Shown: positions 8,338-17,371 of the stretch, piece after piece | Position numbering within the stretch: position 1 is the stretch's first letter | How the letters are laid out: every line of letters starts with the position of its first letter | Source of the DNA: Sphingomonas sp. 67-36 | GTDB taxonomy: Bacteria; Pseudomonadota; Alphaproteobacteria; Sphingomonadales; Sphingomonadaceae | Direction of reading: 5' to 3' | DNA length: 34,056 nucleotides | Assembly: GCA_001897375.1 (NCBI GenBank) | Contig: MKSU01000030.1 | Coordinates: forward strand, 1-34,056 | The notes under the pieces: generated by a model | The model's database searches: none | Seen by the model: the letters and a program-made list of their open reading frames with translations, nothing else | What the model was told of the DNA's origin: nothing | Program-made: the position numbers and the translations under genes

Positions 8338-8377
8338 TGCAGGGGCGAGACTTCCACGCCCGGCAATATTGGTCAAG

Positions 8378-9823
8378 TCATTGCTGCGGGATTTGCTGCG
8401 CGGGAAGCTGCGGCCCGTCCGCTCTCGCCTCGATCAGAGAATCGCCGCCCAGCGTGCGATAGAGCGTGACGAGGTTGGTGGCGCGGGTCAGCTTGGTCTG
8501 CACGAGCCCGCGCTGCGCGGTATAGAGCGAGCGCTGCGCGACGAGCGTCGCGAGGAAAGTGTCGATCTCGCCGCGATAGCGCGCATCGGCCAGTTGGTAA
8601 TTGTCGAGCGCCGCATCGGTGTTGCGCTGGTTCGCGGCCAGTTCGTCGGCGATCGTGCCGCGCCGCGCGAGCGCATCGGCGACCTCGCGGAAAGCGGTCT
8701 GGATCGCCTTCTCATAGCCGGCGAGCGCGGCGTCGCGCTGCGCCTCGGATTGCTCGACGCCCGCCCGCGCCGCGCCTCCGTTGAAGATCGAATAGGCCGC
8801 GCCGGCACTGCCCGAATAATTGAACGACCCGCCCTCGAACAGCGAGGAGAGCGCGCCGCTGGCGAAGCCGAGCACCCCGGTGAGCGTGATCTTCGGGAAA
8901 AGCGCCGCGCGCGCCGCGCCGATCTGCGCATTGGCGGCGCGCAGGCCGTATTCCGCGCTCACCACGTCCGGGCGGCGCAGCAGGATGGCGGAATCCAGCC
9001 CCGCCGGCAGGTCCGCGATATGCGCCGCCGCCTCGTCGATCGAGGCGGGGAGCAGGGCGGGGTCGATCGGCGCGCCGACCAGCAGTTGAAGCGCGTTGAT
9101 GTCCTGCGCCAGCGCGGTCTTCTGCGCGGCGAGATCGGCCTCCGCGCCGGCCAGCACCTGCTCGGCCTGGCGCAGATCGGTGCGCGGCGCGACGCCGCCC
9201 TTCAGCCGCGCGTCGGTCAGCGAGACGCTGCGGCGCGCGTTGGCCGCCGTTTCCTCGGCGATGGCGAGCAGGCTGCGGTCCGCGCCGTAGCTCAGCCACG
9301 CGCCGGCCACGTCGCCCACCAGCGTCAGCCGCGCGGCGCGGGCGGTGGCCTCCTGCGCGAAATAACGATCGAGCGCAGCGCTGGTCAGCGATCGCACCCG
9401 GCCGAACAGGTCGATCTCGAATCCGGTGATGCCGACCCCGGCAGAAAGCGAATCGGTCGTCGCGGCGGCGCCCGGCGCGGGGCTGTTGGTGTGGCTGTAG
9501 CTGTACGAGCCGCTGGCGCCGATCGCGGGAAACAATTCGCCGCGCTGGATGCGATATTGCGCGCGCGCCGCCGCGATATTGGCGGTGGCGATGCGCAGGT
9601 CGCGGTTGTTGGCCAGCGCCTGATCGATGATCCGCTGCAACCGCGCATCGCGGAAGATGTCGCGATAGGTGACGCTGGGCAGCGCCGCCTCGCTCTGCCG
9701 GAGATAGGCGTCGCCGACCGGCCATGACGCGGGCACCGGCATGGCCGGGCGCACGTATTTCGGCGCCATGCTGCACGCGGTGAGCGAAGCGCCGGCGGCC
9801 AGCAGGAGGGCGCGGCGTATCAT
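8378..9823 (-). CDS. RND efflux outer-membrane factor (NodT/OprM-like lipoprotein)
   Basis: The outer-membrane channel of a tripartite pump, about 481 residues and TolC-fold. The first 17 residues form a lipoprotein signal with lipobox L-T-A-C (Cys17), followed by the family opening MAPKYVRPAMPVPASW. Two OEP repeats follow, with landmarks NNRDLRIA, GFEIDLFGRVRS, RRPDVVSAEYGLRAANAQIG and FREVADAL. The start has an excellent GGAGGA ribosome site inside the end of the permease gene, and the two genes overlap by ATGA (9820-9823). It is the last pump gene before phaE. Confidence 0.95.
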   Translation of the reverse strand: MIRRALLLAAGASLTACSMAPKYVRPAMPVPASWPVGDAYLRQSEAALPSVTYRDIFRDARLQRIIDQALANNRDLRIATANIAAARAQYRIQRGELFPAIGASGSYSYSHTNSPAPGAAATTDSLSAGVGITGFEIDLFGRVRSLTSAALDRYFAQEATARAARLTLVGDVAGAWLSYGADRSLLAIAEETAANARRSVSLTDARLKGGVAPRTDLRQAEQVLAGAEADLAAQKTALAQDINALQLLVGAPIDPALLPASIDEAAAHIADLPAGLDSAILLRRPDVVSAEYGLRAANAQIGAARAALFPKITLTGVLGFASGALSSLFEGGSFNYSGSAGAAYSIFNGGAARAGVEQSEAQRDAALAGYEKAIQTAFREVADALARRGTIADELAANQRNTDAALDNYQLADARYRGEIDTFLATLVAQRSLYTAQRGLVQTKLTRATNLVTLYRTLGGDSLIEARADGPQLPAQQIPQQ

Positions 9824-12800
9824 GATTCCTCCAGATGCGGCGTGCCCCGCGGCGGCTCGGCGTCATGCGGGTGGAAGCCCGGCTCCTCGCCCCGGATGCG
9901 CGCCAGCGTATCGCGGAAACCGCGCCGGACCAGCACGAAGAACATCGGGATATAGAAGATCGCGAGGATCGTCGCGGTCAGCATCCCGCCGATCACCGCC
10001 GTGCCGATCGCGATGCGGCTGTTCGCGCCCGCGCCGGTGGAGATCGCCAGCGGCAGCACGCCGAAGATGAAGGCGAAGCTGGTCATCAGGATCGGGCGCA
10101 GGCGGATGCGCGCGGCGGCCAGCGCGGCCTCGATCACGCGCTTGCCCTTGCGCTCCTCCTGCTCGGCGAACTCGATCATCAGGATCGCGTTCTTCGCGGC
10201 GAGGCCCATCGTCGTCAGCAGCCCGATCTGGAGATAGACGTCGTTGGTCAGCCCGCGCAGCGTGACGAACAGCACCGCGCCGACCAGCCCCAGCGGGATC
10301 ACCAGCAGCACGGCGAGCGGGATCGACCAACTTTCGTACAGCGCCGCGAGGCACAGGAACACGACGACCAGCGACAGGCCGTAGAGGATCGGCGCCTGAC
10401 CGGAGGAGAGCCGCTCCTGATAGGAGATGCCGGCCCAGGCGATGCTGGTGCCGGGTATCTCGGCGGCGAGCGCCGCGATGCGGTTCATCGCGTCGCCGGA
10501 GCTGACGCCCGCAGCGCCCGAGCCCTGGAATTCGAACGAAGACACGCCGTTGAAGCGCGAGAGCGTGGTCGGCGCCTGCGACCAGTCGGTCGTCGCGAAG
10601 GCGGTGAAGGGCGCCATCTGCCCGTTCGATCCGCGCACGAACCACTGGCCGATATCGCCGGGTTTGGAGCGGAACGGCGCGTCGCCCTGCACATAGACGC
10701 GCTTGACGCGGCCGCGATCGACGAAATCGTTGACATATTGGCCGCCCCAAGCGGCGGAGAGCGTGGTGTTGACGTCGCTCTGCTTCAGCCCGAGCGCGGC
10801 GATCTTCTGCGGGTCGGCGTTGACCTGCAACGTGCCGATATCGGGCAATTCGGTCAGTCGCACGCCCGACAGCTTCGGATCGGCGCTCGCCATCGTGAAC
10901 AATTTGTCGCGCGCCGCCTCGAACTGCTGGAGCGAAAGGCCGCCGGTGTTCTGCAACTCCATCGTGAAACCGTCGGCCTGACCCAGCCCGCGGATCGCCG
11001 GCGGGACGAGCGCATATACCTGCGCGTCGCGGAACTCCCGGAACGCGGCGGAAGCGCGCGCGATGATCGCGTCCGCGCTGTTTTCCTTGCCCGGCCGACT
11101 GTCCCAGTCGGTGAAGGTCATGAAGCCCTGGCCGGTGTTCTGCCCGCTGATGCCGCCGCCGCCGCCGCCGGCGACGGTGAACAGCGTCTTCATGTTGGCC
11201 TGTTCATGTTCGGCGAAATAGCGTTCGACCGCGTGCTGCACCTCGCTGGTGCGCGCCATCGTCGCGCCGGCCGGCAGGCGGAACTGGACGGAGGCGCCGC
11301 CCTGATCCTCGGTCGGCAGGAAGCCGGTGGGCATCCGCAGGAACAGCACCGCGAGCAACGCGACGACGACGGCGTAGATCGCGAGGAACAGCCACTTGCG
11401 CTCCACCACGCGCGCCACCGCGCCGGTGTAGCTCTTCACGCCGCGCTCGAAATTGTGGTTGAACCAGTGCTTCGCGCGGTCCGCGCCGTCGATCAGCCAC
11501 GGCGCGCTGCGCCCGAGCCACGTCTCGCGCGGGTCGCGCTCCATGCTCTTCTGCTTGAGCAGGTTGGAGGTGATGGCGGGCGACAGGATGATCGCCACCG
11601 CGACCGACAGGATCATCGCGGAGATGATGGTGAGCGAGAACTGGCGGTAGATCACGCCGGTCGACCCGCCGAAGAAGGCCATCGGCAGGAACACGGCGGA
11701 GAGCACCAGCGCGATCGCCACCAGCGCGACGGTGATCTCGTTCATCGATTCGATCGTCGCTTCCCGCGGCGTCATGCCGGGATTCTCGTCCATCAGCCGC
11801 TCGACGTTCTCGACCACCACGATCGCGTCGTCGACGAGCAGGCCGATCGCCAGCACCAGCCCGAACAGCGTGAGCGTGTTGATGCTGAACCCGACGAGGT
11901 AGAAGATCGCGAACGTCCCCAGCAGCACCACCGGCACCGCGATGGCGGGCACAAGCGTCGCGCGCCAGCTTTGCAGGAACACGAACATCACGATCACCAC
12001 CAGGATGATCGCCTCGATCAGCGTCTTGGTGACTTCCCTGATCGACAGCTTGATGAAGTCGGTGGAATCGTTGGCGTAGGCGACGCGCAGGTTGGGCGGA
12101 AAGGTCTTGGCGACGCGCGCGATCTCCGCCTTCACCAGCTCCGCCGTCTTGAGCGCGTCGGCGCCGGGGGCGAGCAGCACGGCGATGCCGGCGCCGGGAT
12201 GGCCGTTGACGCGGCTGCGCGACGCATAATTCTCCGCGCCCAGCTCGATCCGCGCCACGTCGGACAGCCGCACCGTCGCGCCCGACGGCAGCGTCTTGAG
12301 GATGATCTCGCGGAACTGCTCGGGCGTCTGGAGGCGCGATTGCGCGGTGACGGTGGCGTTGAGCATCTGCGTGCCGGGCATCGGCTGCGCGCCGATCTCG
12401 CCGGCGGCGACCTCGGCATTCTGGTTCTGGATCGCGGTGATGACGTCGCCCGGCATCAGCGCATAGCTGTTGAGCTTGCCCGGATCGAGCCAGATCCGCA
12501 TCGCATATTGCGATCCGTACACGTTGGTGTCGCCCACGCCGGGCACGCGCCCCAGCGGCTCCTGCAGATTGGAGACGAGATAGTCCGACACGTCCTGATT
12601 GGTCATCGTGTCGGTGATGTCATAGACGCCGGCGAGCAGCAGATTGTCCGGGTTGGACTTGCGGACGGTGATGCCTTGTTGCTGCACCTGCTGCGGCAGG
12701 CGGCTCACCGCCTGCTGCACCTGGTTCTGCACCTGCACCTGCGCGATATCGGGGTTGGTGCCCTTGGCGAAGGTGGCGGTGATCGAGACGGAGCCGCGCG

Positions 12801-13050
12801 ACGAGGAGGACGAGCTGAAATAGAGCAGTCCGTCGATCCCGGTGAGCTGCTGCTCGATCACCTGGGTGATGGAATTCTGGATCGTCTGCGCATTGGCGCC
12901 GGGATAGCTCGCGCGGACATAGACCTGCGGCGGCGCCACGTCGGGATATTGCGCGATGGGCAGGCCGAAGATCGCGCCGGTGCCGGCCATCATCACGATG
13001 ATGGCGAGCACCCAGGCGAAGATCGGCCGGTCGATGAAGATGCGCGACAT
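9820..13050 (-). CDS. RND multidrug efflux permease (HAE1/AcrB-like)
   Basis: The inner-membrane proton-driven pump, 1076 residues, the full AcrB size. It opens with MSRIFIDRPIFAWVLAI, typical of HAE1 permeases. TM4 carries the proton-relay pair Asp407-Asp408 (GLLVDDAIVVVENVERLM), and GLAAKNAILMIEFA in TM10 supplies the matching Lys. Two large periplasmic loops hold the porter and docking domains. A Gly-rich run (GGGGGG) lies around residue 625. The gene starts 3 nt after the adaptor stop and overlaps the outer-membrane factor by 4 nt. Substrates are probably hydrophobic drugs or solvents, inferred from family only. No regulator gene is adjacent. Confidence 0.96.
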   Translation of the reverse strand: MSRIFIDRPIFAWVLAIIVMMAGTGAIFGLPIAQYPDVAPPQVYVRASYPGANAQTIQNSITQVIEQQLTGIDGLLYFSSSSSSRGSVSITATFAKGTNPDIAQVQVQNQVQQAVSRLPQQVQQQGITVRKSNPDNLLLAGVYDITDTMTNQDVSDYLVSNLQEPLGRVPGVGDTNVYGSQYAMRIWLDPGKLNSYALMPGDVITAIQNQNAEVAAGEIGAQPMPGTQMLNATVTAQSRLQTPEQFREIILKTLPSGATVRLSDVARIELGAENYASRSRVNGHPGAGIAVLLAPGADALKTAELVKAEIARVAKTFPPNLRVAYANDSTDFIKLSIREVTKTLIEAIILVVIVMFVFLQSWRATLVPAIAVPVVLLGTFAIFYLVGFSINTLTLFGLVLAIGLLVDDAIVVVENVERLMDENPGMTPREATIESMNEITVALVAIALVLSAVFLPMAFFGGSTGVIYRQFSLTIISAMILSVAVAIILSPAITSNLLKQKSMERDPRETWLGRSAPWLIDGADRAKHWFNHNFERGVKSYTGAVARVVERKWLFLAIYAVVVALLAVLFLRMPTGFLPTEDQGGASVQFRLPAGATMARTSEVQHAVERYFAEHEQANMKTLFTVAGGGGGGISGQNTGQGFMTFTDWDSRPGKENSADAIIARASAAFREFRDAQVYALVPPAIRGLGQADGFTMELQNTGGLSLQQFEAARDKLFTMASADPKLSGVRLTELPDIGTLQVNADPQKIAALGLKQSDVNTTLSAAWGGQYVNDFVDRGRVKRVYVQGDAPFRSKPGDIGQWFVRGSNGQMAPFTAFATTDWSQAPTTLSRFNGVSSFEFQGSGAAGVSSGDAMNRIAALAAEIPGTSIAWAGISYQERLSSGQAPILYGLSLVVVFLCLAALYESWSIPLAVLLVIPLGLVGAVLFVTLRGLTNDVYLQIGLLTTMGLAAKNAILMIEFAEQEERKGKRVIEAALAAARIRLRPILMTSFAFIFGVLPLAISTGAGANSRIAIGTAVIGGMLTATILAIFYIPMFFVLVRRGFRDTLARIRGEEPGFHPHDAEPPRGTPHLEES

Positions 13051-13053
13051 GGA

Positions 13054-14247
13054 TCAGCCGGCCTTCTTGCCCTGGCCTTGCTGCGGCGGCGCGATGCGCT
13101 GCGGCGTGTCGGCGGGCACGGGATCGATCGCGGCGTCGGCCTGCAGCTTCGAGGTTCCCTGCGTGATGATGCGATCGCCGACGGAAAGCCCGCCGGTGAC
13201 CACCCAGTTGGAGCCTTCGACCCGCGTCGTGGTGACCGTCCTGGGCAGCGCCTTGTTGCCCGGCCCGACCACCCAGACGGTGGCGTTGCCCTTCGGATCG
13301 CGCGACACCGCCGCCTGCGGCACGAGGATCGCGCGCGGATCGATCGACTGGTTGAACACCGCCCGGACGAACATGCCCGGCAGCAGCAGCCCGTTCGGAT
13401 TGGCGAAGCGCGCGCGCAGCGTGATCGTGCCGGTGGCCGGATCGACCACCGCTTCCGCGAACTCGACGCTGCCGGTGAGGCCGTATTCCTCGCCGTCCTC
13501 CAGCTTCAGCCGCACCACGGCCCGCGTCGGCACCGCGCCCCCGGTCGCCAGGCCGCGCCGCAGCGCCAGCAGCGCCGCCGACGATTGCTGGATGTCGACA
13601 TAGATCGGATCGAGCTGCTGGATCGACGTCAGCGGATCGGCCTGGCTGGTGGTGACGAGCGCGCCCACCGTGAACAGCGATCGCCCGATCCGCCCCGTGA
13701 TCGGCGCCGGCACGGTGGTGAAGCGCAGGTTGATCCGCGCCGTGTCGAGCTGCGCCTTGTTCTGGAGCACCGACGCCTGCGCCTGCCGCTCGGCGGCGAG
13801 CGCGTCGGTATAGTCCTGCTTGCTCACCGCCTCGATCTGGGCGAGCGGGCGATAGCGGTCCGACTTGGTCTTGGCGGCGGCGGCGGTCGCTTCCGCGCTG
13901 GCGAGATTGGCCGATGCCTGATTGGCCGCCGCGCGATAGAGGCTGGGATCGATCTGATAGAGCGGCTGGCCCTGCTTCACGATCGAGCCTTCGGTGAAGA
14001 AGCGCTTCTGGATCACGCCGCTGACCTGTGGGCGCACCTCCGAGCTTTGATAGGCGACCGTGCGGCCGGGAAGCTCGACCGGGATCGGCACGCTGGTCGC
14101 GCGGGCGACCACATAACCGACGCGCACCGGTCCGCCGTTGCCGCGATCCCTGCCGCCGGACCCGTGCTGCCCGGCGCTGCCGCACCCCGCCAGCAGCAGC
14201 GCGACCGAAATAATCCCCGCCGTCCCGCCGATCGTCCTCGTGCGCAA
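13054..14247 (-). CDS. RND efflux periplasmic adaptor (membrane fusion lipoprotein)
   Basis: Links the permease to the outer-membrane factor in the periplasm. After a lipobox L-L-A-G-C (Cys22) come the HlyD-type segments: beta-barrel entry PVRVGYVVARATSVPIPVEL, the lipoyl half-motif RPQVSGVIQKRFFTEGSIVKQGQPLYQID, a helical hairpin of Ala/Gln-rich helices, then FTTVPAPITGRIGRSLFTVGALV. I chose the TTG at 14247 because AGGA lies 8 nt upstream and the signal peptide then starts correctly (MRTRTIGG). The ATG at 14337 would give 427 residues with a 30-residue extension that hides the signal. It is the first gene of the pump-PHA run; the AT-rich 14338-14384 probably holds the promoter. Confidence 0.9.
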   Translation of the reverse strand: MRTRTIGGTAGIISVALLLAGCGSAGQHGSGGRDRGNGGPVRVGYVVARATSVPIPVELPGRTVAYQSSEVRPQVSGVIQKRFFTEGSIVKQGQPLYQIDPSLYRAAANQASANLASAEATAAAAKTKSDRYRPLAQIEAVSKQDYTDALAAERQAQASVLQNKAQLDTARINLRFTTVPAPITGRIGRSLFTVGALVTTSQADPLTSIQQLDPIYVDIQQSSAALLALRRGLATGGAVPTRAVVRLKLEDGEEYGLTGSVEFAEAVVDPATGTITLRARFANPNGLLLPGMFVRAVFNQSIDPRAILVPQAAVSRDPKGNATVWVVGPGNKALPRTVTTTRVEGSNWVVTGGLSVGDRIITQGTSKLQADAAIDPVPADTPQRIAPPQQGQGKKAG

Positions 14248-14384
14248 AACCTTGATCCTGCCGAAGTTTGAGGTCAGCCCCGGCCGGAGAATCCACCCCG
14301 CCCGCGTTCCGATCCGATCGATAGCGGCATCGGACATAAACTTGAAGTCACCGTGAAATTAAAAAACATTTGGTAGCGAGCGAA

Positions 14385-15158
14385 CTAGCCCCGGACGAAA
14401 TTGCCCGGCCGCCGCTCCGCCACCGCGCGGATTCCCTCGCGGAAATCGGCCGTCGCCATCAGCCGGTCCTGCTCGATCCGCTCATGCTGCGTCTGCCGCT
14501 CGACCGCCGCTGCGAGATCGCCGCGCAGCGTGGCGCGCGTCGCCTCCACGCCCAGCGGGGCGGCAGCCGCGATCTCGCCGGCGAGGGCGCTCGCCGCCTC
14601 GCGCAGCCGCTCCGCTGGCGCAAGCTCGTCGACCAGGCCCCAGGCGAGCGCGTCCTGCGCCTTCACGCGCCGGCCGGTGAGCAGCATCAGCGACGCCTTC
14701 TGCCCTCCGATCACGCGCGGCAGGGTGTGCGAGATGCCGAAGCCCGCGTGGAAGCCGAGGCTGACGAAATTGGCCGAAAAGCGCGCTTCCGGCGCGGCGA
14801 CGCGGAAATCCGCCACCAGCGCGAGGCCCAGCCCCGCGCCGACCGCCGCGCCCTGCACCGCCGCGACGATCGGCTTGCGCGTGGCGAACAGCCGCACCGC
14901 GTTGCGATAGAGGATCGGGGTCTCCGCCTCGCCGCTGTCGGTCACCAGCGGCTTGTCGCCCGACAGGTCGGCGCCGCCGCAGAAGACGCGCCCGGCGGTC
15001 GCCAGCACGATCGCGCGGCAGCGGTCGTCGCGGTCGAGTTCCTCCAGCGCATCGGCCAGCGCGCCGATCAGCGCGGCGTTGACATGGTTGTGCGGCGGCC
15101 GGTCGATCGTCACCGTCGCGACATGGCCGGTGAGCGAAACCTCGATATGTTGCTTCAT
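14385..15158 (-). CDS. Crotonase-fold (enoyl-CoA hydratase/isomerase family) protein
   Basis: A 257-residue acyl-CoA-binding protein of the crotonase superfamily. The oxyanion-hole segments are present (RVFCGGADLSGD and VQGAAVGAGLGLALVADF). At the positions of the two catalytic glutamates of classical hydratase, it has Gly (GAGLGLAL where hydratases have GGGCELAM) and Phe (FSANFVSLG where they have FGQPEILLG). Hydratase activity is therefore unlikely; an isomerase, thioesterase or other crotonase reaction is possible. The ATG at 15158 has GGAAGG 4-5 nt upstream; an ATG at 15194 is less likely. It is divergent from tamA and upstream of the pump operon. Confidence 0.85.
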   Translation of the reverse strand: MKQHIEVSLTGHVATVTIDRPPHNHVNAALIGALADALEELDRDDRCRAIVLATAGRVFCGGADLSGDKPLVTDSGEAETPILYRNAVRLFATRKPIVAAVQGAAVGAGLGLALVADFRVAAPEARFSANFVSLGFHAGFGISHTLPRVIGGQKASLMLLTGRRVKAQDALAWGLVDELAPAERLREAASALAGEIAAAAPLGVEATRATLRGDLAAAVERQTQHERIEQDRLMATADFREGIRAVAERRPGNFVRG

Positions 15159-15279
15159 GCGATCCTTCCGCCCCGCCGGGAAAGCGTGCTTCATCGCCGC
15201 CTTGAGGGGCGATTGGCAAGCCCCTGCCGCGCTGAATGCACGACCGGCATGAAACCGATTGGAAAATCACACGTTGCCC

Positions 15280-15309
15280 TTGTCCGGGGAAAAGATCGAA
15301 TTCTATCGT
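15280..15309 (+). promoter_or_regulatory. Candidate tamA-tamB promoter
   Basis: TTGTCC (15280-15285) and TATCGT (15304-15309) are separated by 18 bp. They lie about 30 nt upstream of the chosen tamA GTG start, in the 179-nt spacer between the divergent crotonase and tamA. The match to a sigma-70 promoter is partial, with a good -35 and a weak -10. Confidence 0.3.
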
Positions 15310-15337
15310 GCGCCCGGAATCGATAAGGGGATCGTGC

Positions 15338-17371
15338 GTGGGATTTGCGGTTGTTCGTCTCTGCCGGGTGGCGACCGCATTGCTCGTTGCGACATCGTCG
15401 CTGGCCCATGCGCAAGCCGGCCAGCAGCCTCCCGCCGATCCGCAGGCCAGTGCGCCGATCGTCCCCGACGCCGAGTTCGACAAGGCGCTGCCCCCGCTCT
15501 CGGGCGATCTCAACGCGCCGCTGGAGCCGATGCCCGCGCCGGAGCCGGAGGACACGCAGATCGAGCAGCCGCTGCCCCCGATCTCCTCCTTCGAGACGAC
15601 GCCGCTGGAAACCGCCGCCGACGTGAAGGACAAGGCGGCGACGGAAATCCGCTACGAGACGGTCGCGCGCGGGCTGGATAAGATCGACCTCGCCGACCAG
15701 TTCTATTCGCTGTCCGCGCTGAAGAAGGGCGGCGGCAAGGCGGCGAACGCGACGCAGATCTCCGCCCGGGCGCATGAAGACGAGGCGCTGGCGGTGCGGC
15801 TGATGAAGTCGCTCGGCTATTATGACGGCGTCGCCCATTCGGTGATCGAGCCGATCCCCGGCGAGACCGGCAAGGTCCGCGCGATCGTCAGCGCCTCGCC
15901 GGGCAAGCTCTATCGCCTCGGCACGATCAACGTCGTCGCGCCGCCGACGGTGCCGCCGGGGCTGATCCGCGCGCAATTGCCGCTCAAGACCGGCGATCCG
16001 ATCGACGCGGCGCGGATCGAGGGCGCGGAGGCCAATGTCAGCCTCGTCCTGCCGCAGCGCGGCTACCCCTTCGCCAAGGTCGGCGATCGCGACATCCTGC
16101 TCGACGACCAGACGCTGACCGGCGACTATACCCTGCCGGTCGAGACCGGTCCGCGCGGCTCGTTCGGCAAGCTGCGCACCGCCGGCGATCCGGTGTTCGG
16201 GCTGAAGCACCTCAACGTCTTCCCGCGCTTCAAGCCGGGCGATCTCTACGATTCGCGGCTGACCGACGATCTGCGCAAGGCGCTGGCGGCGACGGGGATG
16301 TTCAACTCGATCTCGGTCGAGCCGGTCGCGACCGGGGAGACGGGGCCGGACGGCACCGAGCTTGTCGACCTCCTCGTCAACCAGACGAAGGGCAAGACGC
16401 GCAGCATCGCCGCCACCGCCGGCTACGGCACCGGGGAGGGCATCAAGCTCGAAGGCACCTGGACCAGCCGCAACATGTTCCCGCCGGAAGGCGCGCTGAT
16501 CCTCGCGGCAATCGCCGGCACGCAGCAGCAGGGCGCCTCCGCCACTTTCCGCCGCGCCAATGCCGGCAAGCGCGACCGCACCTTCTCGATCATCGCCGGT
16601 CTCAATCACCAGAATTACGACGCGTTCGATGCCTATACCGGCACGCTGGCGGTGCGGTGGAGCTATGATTCCACGCCGCTGTGGCAGAAGAAGATCACCT
16701 ATGCCTATGGCGCGGAGCTGACCGGCACCAACGAGAGCGTCTATGATTTCGCGCGCGGCGATCGCGTGCGGCGCACCTATGGCATCGCGGCGCTGCCGGT
16801 GCAGGTGCTGTGGGATACGTCGGACGATCTGCTCAACCCGACGCGCGGCTATCGCGTGAAGCTGAACCTCAGCCCGGAGACATCGGTGCAGGGATCGGTC
16901 GCGCCCTATGTTCGCGGGATGATCGAGGGCACCTTCTATTATCCGGTGTCGGACAGCCTCGTGATCGCCGGGCGTGCGCGGGCCGGGTCGATCATGGGCA
17001 TCGCGCGCGACGATCTCGCGCCGTCGCGGCGCTATTACGGCGGCGGCGGCGGATCGGTGCGCGGCTTCGGCTACCAGCGGCTCGGGCCGTTCGATCCGCA
17101 GGGCAATCCGGTCGGCGGGCGCAGCCTCAACGAATTCGCGCTGGAGGCGCGCTACCGCTTCGGCAATTTCGGGATCGTGCCGTTCTTCGACGCCGGCAAC
17201 GCTTATGAAAGCGTGCTGCCCAAGGGCAACGATTTGCGCTTCGGCGCGGGCATCGGCGGGCGTTTCTACACCAATTTCGGGCCGATGCGCGTCGACGTCG
17301 CGACCCCGCTCAATCCGCGCAAGGGGGATGGCAAGATCGCGCTCTACATCTCGATCGGGCAGGCGTTCTGA
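15338..17371 (+). CDS. tamA: Outer-membrane Omp85 protein TamA
   Basis: The outer-membrane partner of the TAM machine that assembles a subset of outer-membrane proteins; about 677 residues from the GTG. The signal peptide (MGFAVVRLCR... ending SLAHA-QA) is followed by a Pro/Glu-rich segment of about 65 residues, POTRA domains with paired beta-helix elements, and a C-terminal 16-strand barrel. The Omp85 loop motif GGSVRGFGYQRLGP carries Arg575, and the protein ends in Phe, as outer-membrane barrels do. The GTG has AAGGGG 7 nt upstream. An ATG at 15236 would add 34 residues before the signal, which is less plausible. It overlaps tamB by one base (TGATG). Confidence 0.92.
   Translation: MGFAVVRLCRVATALLVATSSLAHAQAGQQPPADPQASAPIVPDAEFDKALPPLSGDLNAPLEPMPAPEPEDTQIEQPLPPISSFETTPLETAADVKDKAATEIRYETVARGLDKIDLADQFYSLSALKKGGGKAANATQISARAHEDEALAVRLMKSLGYYDGVAHSVIEPIPGETGKVRAIVSASPGKLYRLGTINVVAPPTVPPGLIRAQLPLKTGDPIDAARIEGAEANVSLVLPQRGYPFAKVGDRDILLDDQTLTGDYTLPVETGPRGSFGKLRTAGDPVFGLKHLNVFPRFKPGDLYDSRLTDDLRKALAATGMFNSISVEPVATGETGPDGTELVDLLVNQTKGKTRSIAATAGYGTGEGIKLEGTWTSRNMFPPEGALILAAIAGTQQQGASATFRRANAGKRDRTFSIIAGLNHQNYDAFDAYTGTLAVRWSYDSTPLWQKKITYAYGAELTGTNESVYDFARGDRVRRTYGIAALPVQVLWDTSDDLLNPTRGYRVKLNLSPETSVQGSVAPYVRGMIEGTFYYPVSDSLVIAGRARAGSIMGIARDDLAPSRRYYGGGGGSVRGFGYQRLGPFDPQGNPVGGRSLNEFALEARYRFGNFGIVPFFDAGNAYESVLPKGNDLRFGAGIGGRFYTNFGPMRVDVATPLNPRKGDGKIALYISIGQAF

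Noticed and set aside
9835-14271. Open frame of 1478 codons on the plus strand opposite the RND pump genes
   Set aside because: Antisense to three well-recognised pump genes. The translation is Arg/Asp/His-rich without domains.
14385-15158. Crotonase gene as an (R)-specific hydratase (PhaJ) feeding PHA synthesis
   Set aside because: PhaJ belongs to the MaoC/hot-dog fold. This protein has the crotonase fold and lacks the hydratase glutamates.
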